Assembly: GCA_019637435.1 (NCBI GenBank)
Contig: JAHBVO010000006.1
Location: 62,001 to 126,000 of the forward strand
Direction: 5' to 3'
DNA length: 64,000 nucleotides
Origin: Candidatus Obscuribacterales bacterium
GTDB taxonomy: Bacteria > Cyanobacteriota > Vampirovibrionia > Obscuribacterales > Obscuribacteraceae
Below, in pieces: positions 43,193 to 51,520 of the stretch; the first letter of the stretch is position 1, and every line of letters begins with the position of its first letter. Under the pieces are notes generated by a model, which searched no databases, was not told the origin of the DNA, and saw nothing but the letters and a program-made list of their open reading frames with translations. A program made the translations under genes and the position numbers.

Positions 43193-43957
43193 ATGAGTTC
43201 GGAAGTCCTAAACAACACTACTTTCATCCTGGTGAGACCTGAGTATCTGGGTAACATCGGTTCTACCTGCAGAGTGATGAAGAATTTTGGATTTACGGAT
43301 CTTCGGCTGGTCAACCCGCCTCGCAACTACAAGGACGCGGAGGCTCGCCAAATGGCTGTCGGCGCTTTTGATGTTTTGAAAAATGCGCTGGTCTACGAAA
43401 AACTCGAAGATGCAATCGCCGACATCAACATGACAGTTTCTACCTCCTCGGGTCGTCGCCGGAGCCGACCGCTCGACAATCTCGCAGACATCGTCGACGA
43501 CCTTGCCGTCAAAGCTGAGTCGAACAAAATTGCGTTTGTGTTTGGCAATGAGCGCAACGGTTTATTAGATGAAGAAGTTTCGCTTTGCAACAGAAGGGTG
43601 CGAATTGAATCGTCTGAGATCTACCCTTCTCTGAATCTGGCGCAGTCGGTCGGAATAATTGCATACAGTCTGGCAACGACAACGGCAAAACATATTGACC
43701 AACCGTCCGCTAAAAAGACAGTGATCGAGCTACCGAATTCGGCAGAACTAAAGGAACTTATCGACCAGCTAGACCTGCTACTTGGCAATATTGAATTTTC
43801 GCGTTCGTATAACAAGCGACTGATACTCCAAGAACTAAAGGATGGAATTGACCGCATGACGCCCAGCCGGCGCGAAGCGGCGATACTGAAGGGGGCGCTC
43901 TTCCGGCTCAACGGCAAGTTAAAATCAGCGTCAAATAGCTCAGTAGAAGAGACGTAA
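43193..43957 (+). CDS. trmJ: SpoU/TrmJ-type RNA 2'-O-methyltransferase
   Basis: A 254-residue SPOUT methyltransferase, closest in layout to TrmJ (tRNA Nm32 methylation). ILVRPEYLGNIGSTCRVMKNFGF is present at the N-terminus, followed by LRLVNPP. Motif 2 (FVFGNERNGLLDEE) and motif 3 (YPSLNLAQSVGIIAYSL) form the knotted S-adenosylmethionine site. The C-terminal ~80 residues (helical, with RLILQELKDGIDRMTPSRREAAILKG) match the TrmJ tail. The gene begins two bases after the preceding membrane protein stop codon. A longer frame from 42935 overlaps that gene and is rejected. The exact RNA target is inferred from family only, so the symbol is tentative. Confidence 0.82.
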   Translation: MSSEVLNNTTFILVRPEYLGNIGSTCRVMKNFGFTDLRLVNPPRNYKDAEARQMAVGAFDVLKNALVYEKLEDAIADINMTVSTSSGRRRSRPLDNLADIVDDLAVKAESNKIAFVFGNERNGLLDEEVSLCNRRVRIESSEIYPSLNLAQSVGIIAYSLATTTAKHIDQPSAKKTVIELPNSAELKELIDQLDLLLGNIEFSRSYNKRLILQELKDGIDRMTPSRREAAILKGALFRLNGKLKSASNSSVEET

Positions 43958-44125
43958 AGGATTTAACATCGAAATCATCGATAGAGTCGGCAATCTGATT
44001 TTATTCGGGTAAAAAGGGAAGCAAACAGAACAACTGGTCGATTTTTAGGATACTATTTTTAGCTGGGGAAAACGGCTCCCATTTCGGCAAGTTTTGAGAG
44101 CCAATCAGAAGAGGCACGGCTTTAC

Positions 44126-44797
44126 ATGAGACTTAAATCCGGAAAGTTAGCAGGCGCAACGACCTTGGCACTTTCTTGCTTGTTAACGCTGACGTTTGTT
44201 CTGACCGGCTGCACGCCGCAGACAACAGAGAAAGCCAAGCCCGATCCGAACCAAGCGTTCATCGACAGCTTTTGCAAAGGCGAACCGGACATGACGGTAA
44301 CCTTTCCAGAAGCCGAGTTTGCTAAGGCAAAGGAACTTCAGAAGCAGAAGAAACTTGATTCAGCTCAAAAACTACTTCTGGACAAACTCGAAGATGCTCG
44401 TAAATCTGCAAGAGGCACCACCCAACTAGGCCAATACCTGACGCGCCTCAACAACATCTTTTTTGAAAGAGGCAACGATACTCAAGCCGTAAAATACGGC
44501 GAAATTGCTTCCAAGATTTTCTACGATCAGCCGCTTGCCAAGCGACCAATCGCTCCCTGGTTTGTAAACCTCCACTCCTATCTCGGTATGAGTTACGAGC
44601 GCATGGGCAAATATAAGGAAGCGGAACTCGAGTTCCAAAAGGCGATTCGGATTGCGACAAATGCACCGAGAGCTGAAGTAGCAGACGATTGGATGAGATT
44701 GTTGTACCAGCGTCTTGCAGCGTGCTTCGACGCACAGAAGCAGCCGGAAAAAGCGAAGAAGGTTCGCGAATCGCTGAAGAATTTGAAACGAGGATAG
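44126..44797 (+). CDS. TPR lipoprotein upstream of HTTM pair 1
   Basis: A 223-residue lipoprotein. The signal sequence ends in a lipobox LTGC with lipidated C29. A short polar linker and three TPR-like helical repeats follow (about 65-215), for example AKELQKQKKLDSAQKLLLD and YLGMSYERMGKYKEAELEF. It begins a probable operon: the TadE-independent HTTM partner starts at the base after its stop codon. TPR proteins also flank the other HTTM pair (58550-59296) and lie downstream on the opposite strand (46386-47138), so a TPR component seems to be a recurring part of this arrangement. Its role is presumably protein binding at the envelope. Confidence 0.8.
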   Translation: MRLKSGKLAGATTLALSCLLTLTFVLTGCTPQTTEKAKPDPNQAFIDSFCKGEPDMTVTFPEAEFAKAKELQKQKKLDSAQKLLLDKLEDARKSARGTTQLGQYLTRLNNIFFERGNDTQAVKYGEIASKIFYDQPLAKRPIAPWFVNLHSYLGMSYERMGKYKEAELEFQKAIRIATNAPRAEVADDWMRLLYQRLAACFDAQKQPEKAKKVRESLKNLKRG

Positions 44798-45451
44798 TTG
44801 GAAGCGGCAGGGGGCCACAAACTGTCAAAGAACGCTCGATTGCAGGAAACTCAGTCAGTCAGCGAAAGCGGATTTCAGTTCACTGACCTTTTTTTCTCAA
44901 GAAAGCTCTGGCAGCGCATTCGCAAGCCGCTCATCAGCGCCGGATTGTTTGTCATACTCTCGACATTCATCATCTATCTTCTTCTGCCCAATCTCGTTCT
45001 GGCGCGGCTTGTTGAGCCGCTTCACAAGTTCATAGCCTTTTTCAACCTGGCACAGGGCTATGGAGTCTTCGCACCGAATCCGACAACGAAGAACTCGCAT
45101 ATAGTTGGTGTCGTCTTCTACACCGATGGGTCATCGAGACTCTACGAGTTCCCGCGGCTCGACAGGATTTCCATGACAAATAAGTTGTGGAAAGAGCGTT
45201 ATCGCAAATTTCTGGAAGACAACATCCCACAAAAACGCAACGCGCATCTGGTTAACGACGTCGCCCGTTTTGTTGCCAGGGAAACCGATATATTCCCGAA
45301 AAATTCCAGCACGAGCAACAGACCGGAAAAGGTCATGCTGCTCAATTATTACGCCGAAGCTCCACCGATTCATGCCCATAAACATAGTCCATCGCACTTC
45401 AACATGCGCGTGCTCTGCACTTATTCGGTGACCAGGGAAGATCTACAATGA
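44798..45451 (+). CDS. HTTM partner protein 1
   Basis: A protein of about 217 residues with one N-terminal transmembrane helix (about 48-66) and an extracytoplasmic domain of about 145 residues. It belongs to a family with four members in this window. Shared motifs here are YGVFAPNP (W..FSPD in others), FYTDGSSRLYEFPRL (F.DG...LYE.PR), KERYRKFLEDNIP, and VARFVARETD. Its 3' end overlaps the HTTM gene by four bases (ATGA type). Start uncertain: TTG at 44798 directly follows the lipoprotein stop codon, with GAGGA just before. Proteins of this kind are commonly encoded next to HTTM proteins, but their function is unknown to me. Confidence 0.72.
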   Translation: MEAAGGHKLSKNARLQETQSVSESGFQFTDLFFSRKLWQRIRKPLISAGLFVILSTFIIYLLLPNLVLARLVEPLHKFIAFFNLAQGYGVFAPNPTTKNSHIVGVVFYTDGSSRLYEFPRLDRISMTNKLWKERYRKFLEDNIPQKRNAHLVNDVARFVARETDIFPKNSSTSNRPEKVMLLNYYAEAPPIHAHKHSPSHFNMRVLCTYSVTREDLQ

Positions 45452-46380
45452 AAATTGCAGAAATAGCCGCCGGCTGGGATAGATTTTTCTTTTCACCGGT
45501 GTCACCATATCCGGTGGCAGCTTATCGAATTCTGCAAGGTTGTATTTACCTGCAATTCGCTCTGGCGCTTGGTCCGGACCTACAAGTCTGGTACGGCTAT
45601 CCTGGAATCATTCTGGAAAGCACGTTGGCTGCCGACGGAATAAATAAGCTGAATGTACTGAGCTACTATCACAACAACGAATGGGTTCTGGCTGTTTGGC
45701 TCATGTTGATCGCGGCGTCCATTTGCCTGACTATTGGCTTCCAGACTCGAATTGCATCGATCATTCTATTCACCATCCTTGTCACCTACTCGAACAGAAA
45801 CGCATATCTATTCAACGCCGGCGACACTTATTTGCGTTCGGTTGCGTTTTGGCTCGTGTTCGCTCCAAGTGCAGAAGTCTGGTCGGTCGATAGCTGGTTG
45901 AAGAATAGAAAAAAGGCTCCTTTCGATCCGCTGGTCAGCGCCTGGGTTTGGCGAGCCTTGCAGTTGCAGTTGTGCTTCGTTTATTACTCAGCGTTTTACA
46001 CCAAGACGAGCGGATGGTATTGGTCTGTCGGCGAGGCTGTCTACATAGCGTCCAGATTCGAATCACTATTCCGGCTTCCATTGCCGTTTACCTTCGATGA
46101 CGCACTCCTTGCCGGCATATTCACGTTCGGAACCCTAGCAGTGGAAGCGGCGCTTTACACGCTCATCTGGGTAAAAGAACTGCGGTATTACGTCATCGCT
46201 CTGGGCACCTGTCTTCACCTCACCATCGACTGGTGCATGAGCATTCCAATGTTTGAATGGATGATGATTGTGTCATTCGTCCTCTTCATCGACTCGGTCG
46301 ACATCACAAATTTTGTCGCAGCGATGAAGTGTTGGCTGAAGAATCCGCTGAAAGTTCTTCAGGCACCGACAAAAGCCTAG
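45448..46380 (+). CDS. HTTM-domain membrane protein 1
   Basis: A 310-residue polytopic protein with the HTTM fold (horizontally transferred transmembrane domain, shared with vitamin-K-dependent gamma-glutamyl carboxylase). Visible family features are AYRILQGCIYLQF at the N-terminus, a YSNRNAYLFNAGDTYLRSV segment followed by FAPS...WSVDSWL, and FYTKTSGWYWSVGEAVYIAS with a conserved lysine (K186) that all three HTTM proteins here share. The C-terminal part, HLTIDWCMSIPMFEWMMI, is also conserved among them. About eight membrane helices are likely. It overlaps its partner gene by four bases. Whether it carboxylates, epoxidises or does something else is unknown. Confidence 0.82.
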   Translation: MKIAEIAAGWDRFFFSPVSPYPVAAYRILQGCIYLQFALALGPDLQVWYGYPGIILESTLAADGINKLNVLSYYHNNEWVLAVWLMLIAASICLTIGFQTRIASIILFTILVTYSNRNAYLFNAGDTYLRSVAFWLVFAPSAEVWSVDSWLKNRKKAPFDPLVSAWVWRALQLQLCFVYYSAFYTKTSGWYWSVGEAVYIASRFESLFRLPLPFTFDDALLAGIFTFGTLAVEAALYTLIWVKELRYYVIALGTCLHLTIDWCMSIPMFEWMMIVSFVLFIDSVDITNFVAAMKCWLKNPLKVLQAPTKA

Positions 46381-46385
46381 CGTCA

Positions 46386-47138
46386 CTATTTTGCTTCGCG
46401 CGGCGCGAAGACAAGCTCGTTTGCGTAAAACTTCTGATTGAGTTCGAGTATCTTGGACAGCTCTTCTCGACCTTGTTCTCGGCCCGGACGCTCGCGCGCG
46501 AGTTCTTCAAGAAGCTGCTTGCAGCTATCAAAATCGCGCGCGCTGTTTTTCGAATAACTGGTAACCAGATTCGTGTTGAGCGGCTCGTACCGGTCGAACA
46601 TCTCTGAGCGCAAGTAACTGGCCACGCCCCGGTCGTTCAACGTCCGGGCACGAAGCAACTTTGCTTCGTACGAAGAATTAGACTCAAGTGCTTTTAAATT
46701 GAGAGTGTACTGCTTGATGGCCGCGTCTATGTCCTTCAAACTCATATATAGGAATGCGAGTTTACTGCGAAGTTTGAGAAGCTCAGCCGGTTTCAAGCTA
46801 ACGTTATCGAGTGATTTGACATAGTCGCTCAGAAGTTCGCGAGCCTTCACTTCCTGCCCGGTATTTAAATGAGCAACTATGAGATCGGCGCGTATCTGGT
46901 CAATCGTTGGAATATCAGGCGGAACCTTACTTTCAGCCTTTTTCAGATCGAGAGTCAGTCGGTAGAGATCGTTGTTGGGCGCGACAACCTTGGACCTGCT
47001 CGTCCAATTTAGAACAACCACCATTGTCGTAAGCCAGACCAATCCCAACCAGACAGCAGCGCGGCCAAAGTCACCCGGCGTCAGCCTCGACACCAGCTTT
47101 TCGATTGAAAGACGCTTCGATTTTTTTGACTTCGCCAT
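46386..47138 (-). CDS. Membrane-anchored TPR protein
   Basis: A 250-residue protein with a basic N-terminus, one transmembrane helix (about 27-46, AVWLGLVWLTTMVVVLNW) and a helical TPR-like region (about 60-245). IRADLIVAHLNTGQEVKARELL and LAFLYMSLKDIDAAIKQY are clear repeats. It is convergent with HTTM gene 1 (5-base gap). It resembles in plan the TPR protein at 58550-59296 (N-terminal helix, then repeats, YLRSEMF / YLKGTSE region near DRG/NNMG), so both may serve HTTM modules. Function unknown. Confidence 0.75.
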   Translation of the reverse strand: MAKSKKSKRLSIEKLVSRLTPGDFGRAAVWLGLVWLTTMVVVLNWTSRSKVVAPNNDLYRLTLDLKKAESKVPPDIPTIDQIRADLIVAHLNTGQEVKARELLSDYVKSLDNVSLKPAELLKLRSKLAFLYMSLKDIDAAIKQYTLNLKALESNSSYEAKLLRARTLNDRGVASYLRSEMFDRYEPLNTNLVTSYSKNSARDFDSCKQLLEELARERPGREQGREELSKILELNQKFYANELVFAPREAK

Positions 47139-47623
47139 CTACCTATATATAGGTTGCGCAGGAGGGAGCTAAAACATCTTGATACTGCTTGTGATACTAA
47201 GCATAGAGGCTGATTCAGTTTTGTAAAAATCTTTACAACAGCAAAAATAGACCAGAACGCCTGTCCAGCAATCGATTCCGCGCAAATCTAAAATTCGAGA
47301 AGTGTGAAAATTGTTTGCGGATTGGGCATGATAGTGATGTCTATTAGAAATGCTCATGCGCGATCCATCATGCATTTGAGTATACTCGATAGAGCAGACA
47401 GACAGCCCAAACACAGCATCCTGTCTAAGCTTGACGCGATTGACATCTCAAAAAAGCGCGTGATAGGATTGAAATAACTCAGATTCCGTGGTGTCATTTT
47501 GCCTTGCGCTTGATGACATGTTTGCATCCGGTCCCTATAAGAGTTGTGCCAGGGAGCATAAAATACCGGAGGAGTTCTTACTAAATCTTTTTTCTCTCAA
47601 GTACTTGTGGATAGTTTCTATTA
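47139..47623. promoter_or_regulatory. Upstream region of the Tad-like locus with a promoter candidate
   Basis: About 485 bases upstream of the TadE-like gene. A sigma-70-like promoter is visible: TTGACA at 47440-47445, 18-base spacer, TAGGAT at 47464-47469. A strong Shine-Dalgarno-like GGAGGAGTTCT lies at 47568-47578, but no start codon follows at usable distance; the same 11 bases directly precede the GTG of the collagen-tailed gene. No coding frame is called here. Confidence 0.5.
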
Positions 47624-48235
47624 ATGGCACGGTGGACCAAAAATATGACTCGTAGACGTTCATCAATAAAAAGACGTGGAAAGACCGGAGCTATGGCTGC
47701 CGAATACGTCGCGACCATGTACCTTTTGTTCATCTTTATGTTTTTCCCGATTCTTAATCTGGGTACGGTCGGACTGAATGCATTCTTCCTCTGGTTTGCG
47801 ACAAACTGCGCAGCCACAGTTGGAGCCAAATCCCAGTGCTTCCAGCAAGCTGTGCAGATTCCATCGGGAACCGGTCCCTGGTATCCGGGCGCATATGATA
47901 CCGCCCGAGCCAAAGCGACCGAGATCAGAAATATGTTCCCGGGTATCAGCTGGGTGGCAACAGCTACAAACCCTGAAGTCAAAGCGATTGCAGAACCAAT
48001 CGACCCGGCTGCGGGACTGTCTCCATATCAGCACATCGGACCCGGTGCATGGCCTGCCGGCGCTCCGCGCCCGGACCCGGATCAATATACTTTGCTTCTG
48101 CGTGTAACCATTAACGGCGCAGCCTCGCCACTAATCGTGGTGCCCTGGTTCAACGTACCGGGTCTGAGCAAGCCGATGCAACTCCAGATGGTGTCGCAAG
48201 CACAATTTGAAAACCCGCCTGGTTTGTTGTTCTAG
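47624..48235 (+). CDS. TadE-like prepilin
   Basis: A 203-residue protein with a basic N-terminus (about 1-18), then KTGAMAAEYVATMYLLF. This is a prepilin-peptidase site: glycine followed by AMAAE, with glutamate at position +5, and a hydrophobic helix (about 24-50) as in TadE/Flp pseudopilins. The mature part (about 50-203) has two cysteines near the helix end (NCAATVGAKSQC) and is otherwise Pro/Gly-rich, ending NPPGLLF. It is the first of three consecutive prepilin-related genes and has its own terminator. The ATG at 47624 lacks a good ribosome binding site; the ATG at 47645 is an alternative. The assembly ATPase, secretin and peptidase are not in the window. Confidence 0.7.
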   Translation: MARWTKNMTRRRSSIKRRGKTGAMAAEYVATMYLLFIFMFFPILNLGTVGLNAFFLWFATNCAATVGAKSQCFQQAVQIPSGTGPWYPGAYDTARAKATEIRNMFPGISWVATATNPEVKAIAEPIDPAAGLSPYQHIGPGAWPAGAPRPDPDQYTLLLRVTINGAASPLIVVPWFNVPGLSKPMQLQMVSQAQFENPPGLLF

Positions 48236-48258
48236 AACCTGGCTTCATCAAGAATTCC

Positions 48259-48287
48259 AAGCCTCAGACCAATGGTCTGAGGCTTTT
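48259..48287 (+). terminator. Terminator after the TadE-like gene
   Basis: A perfect 12-bp stem (AAGCCTCAGACC / GGTCTGAGGCTT) with a three-base AAT loop, followed by TTTT, starts 24 bases after the stop codon. Confidence 0.85.
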
Positions 48288-48480
48288 GCTTGTGAAACAC
48301 CGGCCACGCATTTCTGTTTCAAATCTAAAAATCTTCCTCACAAAGTCCTCACACAACATCAATAAGGTGGAAAGTAGGAAATTGTGCCTATTCGTAAGAA
48401 GCAGGGAACGAAGAACTCCCGCATGGCACGGTTAGGAATATCGAGTCATTTACCACTTCAGAGGAGAACCAGGAGCACTT

Positions 48481-51210
48481 ATGCTCAAACCACGAAAGAT
48501 CCGTGATCAAAAAGGGGCTGCAGTGACTGGACTCGTCATTGCGCTTATGTTCTTCATACTCATGGCTGGCTTGTTCGCTTTTGACGCCAGCCGAGTTCAG
48601 ATGGCCCAACGGGAATTGACGGCAACTTGCGACGCCGCGGCTCTTGCTGGAACAGCCATGTTGACGAGTTATGACGTAAGTAACGACACAGGCCCACCCG
48701 CTTCAACGCAGCCGGCAGGAAGCAAACTGCTGGATGCGCAAAACAACTCTGGTGCTTATTCGTACAACATGTTCCTGATGGGGAACGTGCTTGGAAAGTG
48801 GATTCGTCCGCAGACCTCGCTCGTATCAACAGTCGGACAATTGGGCACGACAACCGATGGCGAAGTCAAAGTTTGTATCGGTCTCGTAGACCCGTTGAAT
48901 GGATATTCATCGGTACCACCTGTGATACCAGGCAACGCAGCAGGCACCGCGATTGGTGTATACGCAGGGTATGGATATCACCCGGCGTTTATCTCATTTT
49001 TCGGTGTTGGTAACGTTGGTATCAGAGCATCATCGGTCGGCGGCTTGCCGCAGGTCGACGCGGTTCTCGTACTCGACCTTTCCGGGTCGATGGATGACCT
49101 GACGCCGGTAACGCTGGTGAAGCGTTATTGGGATGCGCACCGCGGTGCCAACATGCAGGTCTCGACAGGCTACAACGTCACCCCTGGATACACGACTGCT
49201 GCTTACACTCAGTTGAGTACTTCAGGCGGTGTGCCTTCACAGGTAGTGTACGATGAGCCTGACGCCAACAGAGGCTACAACGGTCCTGCCACCGACAACA
49301 GAGGTTGGACAGACGAGCGACACGTCGCCACGCCACTGATCAACACTATGATGTCTGGCAACAGTGCGTCACCGTACACTCATACAAACCCTCCGACCTA
49401 CGCAACAGACTTGACGACTGCCGATTTGGCATCGCAGTCAACCGGAGCAAGTTTGGTAAACGGCACGCCTGAGAAGAACGGTAGCCCCGATGGTATTTTC
49501 AATCCGGACTTCGATGAATTTCAAGGTCACGGCTGCGTGACCTATCTAGAGACCAGACACCCGAATGCAAACCAGAGCATTATCGAGTACGTCGGTCTGG
49601 ACACCGCGACCTATCTGACCGGTACGTCGTTGAACGCACTTCCTCCGCAGAATCTCGGCTTCTCGGAGAAAGGGACTGTATTGTCTGGTGACTCGACGAT
49701 TGTTTTCAAAAACTATTTGAGACATTCGCCAGACAAAAATGACTACAACAGCGCTCCCGGTAACTGCCCCCTGATCAAGTCGGGCGTCGGTTCTGGAGTG
49801 CAGACGATGTGCGGATTTGGCTGGGTGGTTTCAGGCGGCAGATGTTCGCCTTACAAGAACTACCTGACTGACCACCTTCACTATCCACTGGCTCCAGCCA
49901 GCGGCATGGTCGGTGCGACTCTCAAACCGCCATACAATCACAGCGTTATCTACACTGATCTCGTTGTTAACTTCGGCGCTCCAACCAACGGTCAAAAGCC
50001 GATTCAACCGGTTTGGGGACCAAACATATTCCAGGCCGTCAACTACACATTCGGCGACTCGAGTGTGGAGGACGACTCGGTAATTCAGGGCAACTCATAC
50101 AGTTTCCCGAACATCGCCGTGCTCGTTGAAGCCTCCAGAGGCAACCTGGATTCACCAGGGACGGGTTCCACCGGCAACTTCGATTCAACGGCTCTGCACA
50201 GAGGCTACGACCTCCGCGGTGGAGAAGGTTCGTATCAGGCGTACTACTCGCCAAGCCTCACCGGGATGAATACGAACGCCGGACTCGTTCAACCTCAAGT
50301 AGGCTATCAACGTGCCTATCAACGACTGGCAATGTGGTACTCACAGCCAATCGCTACCACGTTAGATTCATGCGACCAGGCATTCTTCCAACGTCTGGCG
50401 GCTCTTACAGATTGCCGTTTCGGTCTTGTTGGATTCTCTGATCGCTGGACTCTCAGCGGCAACCCTGCTAACAGCGTTGCATCAGCAAACACAGGTGTAT
50501 TCGGTTCATCCGCAAACTACACCGCAAGCGGTCCATCCGCCAACAGCTACTACTACGACATCAGCTTCACAGGCGTCGTGAACACAACTCACGTCTGGGA
50601 TGGACGGATTGGTCCCTCTGATGCGTCTTGTTCGGTTCGACACGAATGTCGAGTGGACCAGAGCGCAGGTGGAGGCACGGGACAGGGGTTCAGGCTTCCC
50701 CGATTCCCGCTTAACTCAAGCTTGAACAAGGCCGCGTGTTTGCGAAACATGCAAAAGGGTGCTCCTTCTGGATCAACCTGGGCCTGGTCTAATCCGGACC
50801 ACGGAGACGGACTGTACAACGGTCGACCGCTTAACGGCACAATGTGCTCAGAGGCGCTCGAAACAGCCCGACTCGCATTCCAAACAGCGCCGTACTCGAT
50901 ACGGCCCGGAAGTAAGCGCGCCATCATCTTCTTCACCGATGGTGTGCCCGTTCCACCTACTGAGGCAGGTCCCAGCGGCAATACAGCCGACGCTTGCCAG
51001 ACAGACGGTATAGCCATCTTCTCGATTGGCTTGAACATGCTAGGAAATGGAGACCTCACAAACCAACAAACTGCTTTCCTCGGAAACAGCAGTGGTGGTC
51101 TGTCTGGTAGAGCCAAGAACGGCGGTCGATTCTTCATGTGTAATGATGTGACCCAGGTTCAACAGGCGTTCTCCTCGATCGCACGCCGTCTGACGCAATC
51201 TCAGAAATAA
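48481..51210 (+). CDS. TadG-like protein with split vWA domain
   Basis: A 909-residue protein. The N-terminus is TadG-like: DQKGAAVTGLVIALMFF with a hydrophobic helix (about 12-34), then RVQMAQRELTATCDAAALAG, the classic start of Flp-pilus TadG proteins. A von Willebrand A domain begins near residue 192 with VDAVLVLDLSGSMDD (metal site D199-x-S201-x-S203). Its later strands appear only after about 410 residues: FFQRLAALTDCRFGLVGFSDR near 640, and KRAIIFFTDGVP near 815 with the remaining MIDAS Asp. The insertion is rich in Asn, Gly, Tyr and Pro with several cysteines. The ribosome binding site AGGAG precedes the ATG closely. It sits between the TadE-like gene and the collagen-tailed gene, each unit separately terminated. 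It is probably a surface-exposed pilus-associated adhesin. Confidence 0.82.
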   Translation: MLKPRKIRDQKGAAVTGLVIALMFFILMAGLFAFDASRVQMAQRELTATCDAAALAGTAMLTSYDVSNDTGPPASTQPAGSKLLDAQNNSGAYSYNMFLMGNVLGKWIRPQTSLVSTVGQLGTTTDGEVKVCIGLVDPLNGYSSVPPVIPGNAAGTAIGVYAGYGYHPAFISFFGVGNVGIRASSVGGLPQVDAVLVLDLSGSMDDLTPVTLVKRYWDAHRGANMQVSTGYNVTPGYTTAAYTQLSTSGGVPSQVVYDEPDANRGYNGPATDNRGWTDERHVATPLINTMMSGNSASPYTHTNPPTYATDLTTADLASQSTGASLVNGTPEKNGSPDGIFNPDFDEFQGHGCVTYLETRHPNANQSIIEYVGLDTATYLTGTSLNALPPQNLGFSEKGTVLSGDSTIVFKNYLRHSPDKNDYNSAPGNCPLIKSGVGSGVQTMCGFGWVVSGGRCSPYKNYLTDHLHYPLAPASGMVGATLKPPYNHSVIYTDLVVNFGAPTNGQKPIQPVWGPNIFQAVNYTFGDSSVEDDSVIQGNSYSFPNIAVLVEASRGNLDSPGTGSTGNFDSTALHRGYDLRGGEGSYQAYYSPSLTGMNTNAGLVQPQVGYQRAYQRLAMWYSQPIATTLDSCDQAFFQRLAALTDCRFGLVGFSDRWTLSGNPANSVASANTGVFGSSANYTASGPSANSYYYDISFTGVVNTTHVWDGRIGPSDASCSVRHECRVDQSAGGGTGQGFRLPRFPLNSSLNKAACLRNMQKGAPSGSTWAWSNPDHGDGLYNGRPLNGTMCSEALETARLAFQTAPYSIRPGSKRAIIFFTDGVPVPPTEAGPSGNTADACQTDGIAIFSIGLNMLGNGDLTNQQTAFLGNSSGGLSGRAKNGGRFFMCNDVTQVQQAFSSIARRLTQSQK

Positions 51211-51242
51211 TCTCGAGTTTATTCCCGATTGCGAATCACTTA

Positions 51243-51279
51243 AATTGCCTGCATCCGAAAGGTTGCAGGCAATTTTTTT
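51243..51279 (+). terminator. Terminator after the TadG-like gene
   Basis: An 11-bp perfect stem (AATTGCCTGCA / TGCAGGCAATT), ten-base loop, then seven T residues, 32 bases after the stop codon. Confidence 0.92.
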
Positions 51280-51520
51280 GCTTTGAACCCAGCCCATCCT
51301 CCTTCGTCCGCCAGAAATTCCGGCAGGGGAAACCGTAAGCCGTGAAATCTTGGGGGTTTTGGGGAATTGTATTAGAGGCGGATAGTATCGGCTTCGATAG
51401 CATCTGCTTGTCGACGGTCAACATCCCCAAATTGCCCATGTGTTGATACTTTTCACGTACACTTCACGTTCGCAATTTAGGATGTTAATGTAGGCAATTT
51501 CTCTTTTTTGGAGGAGTTCT

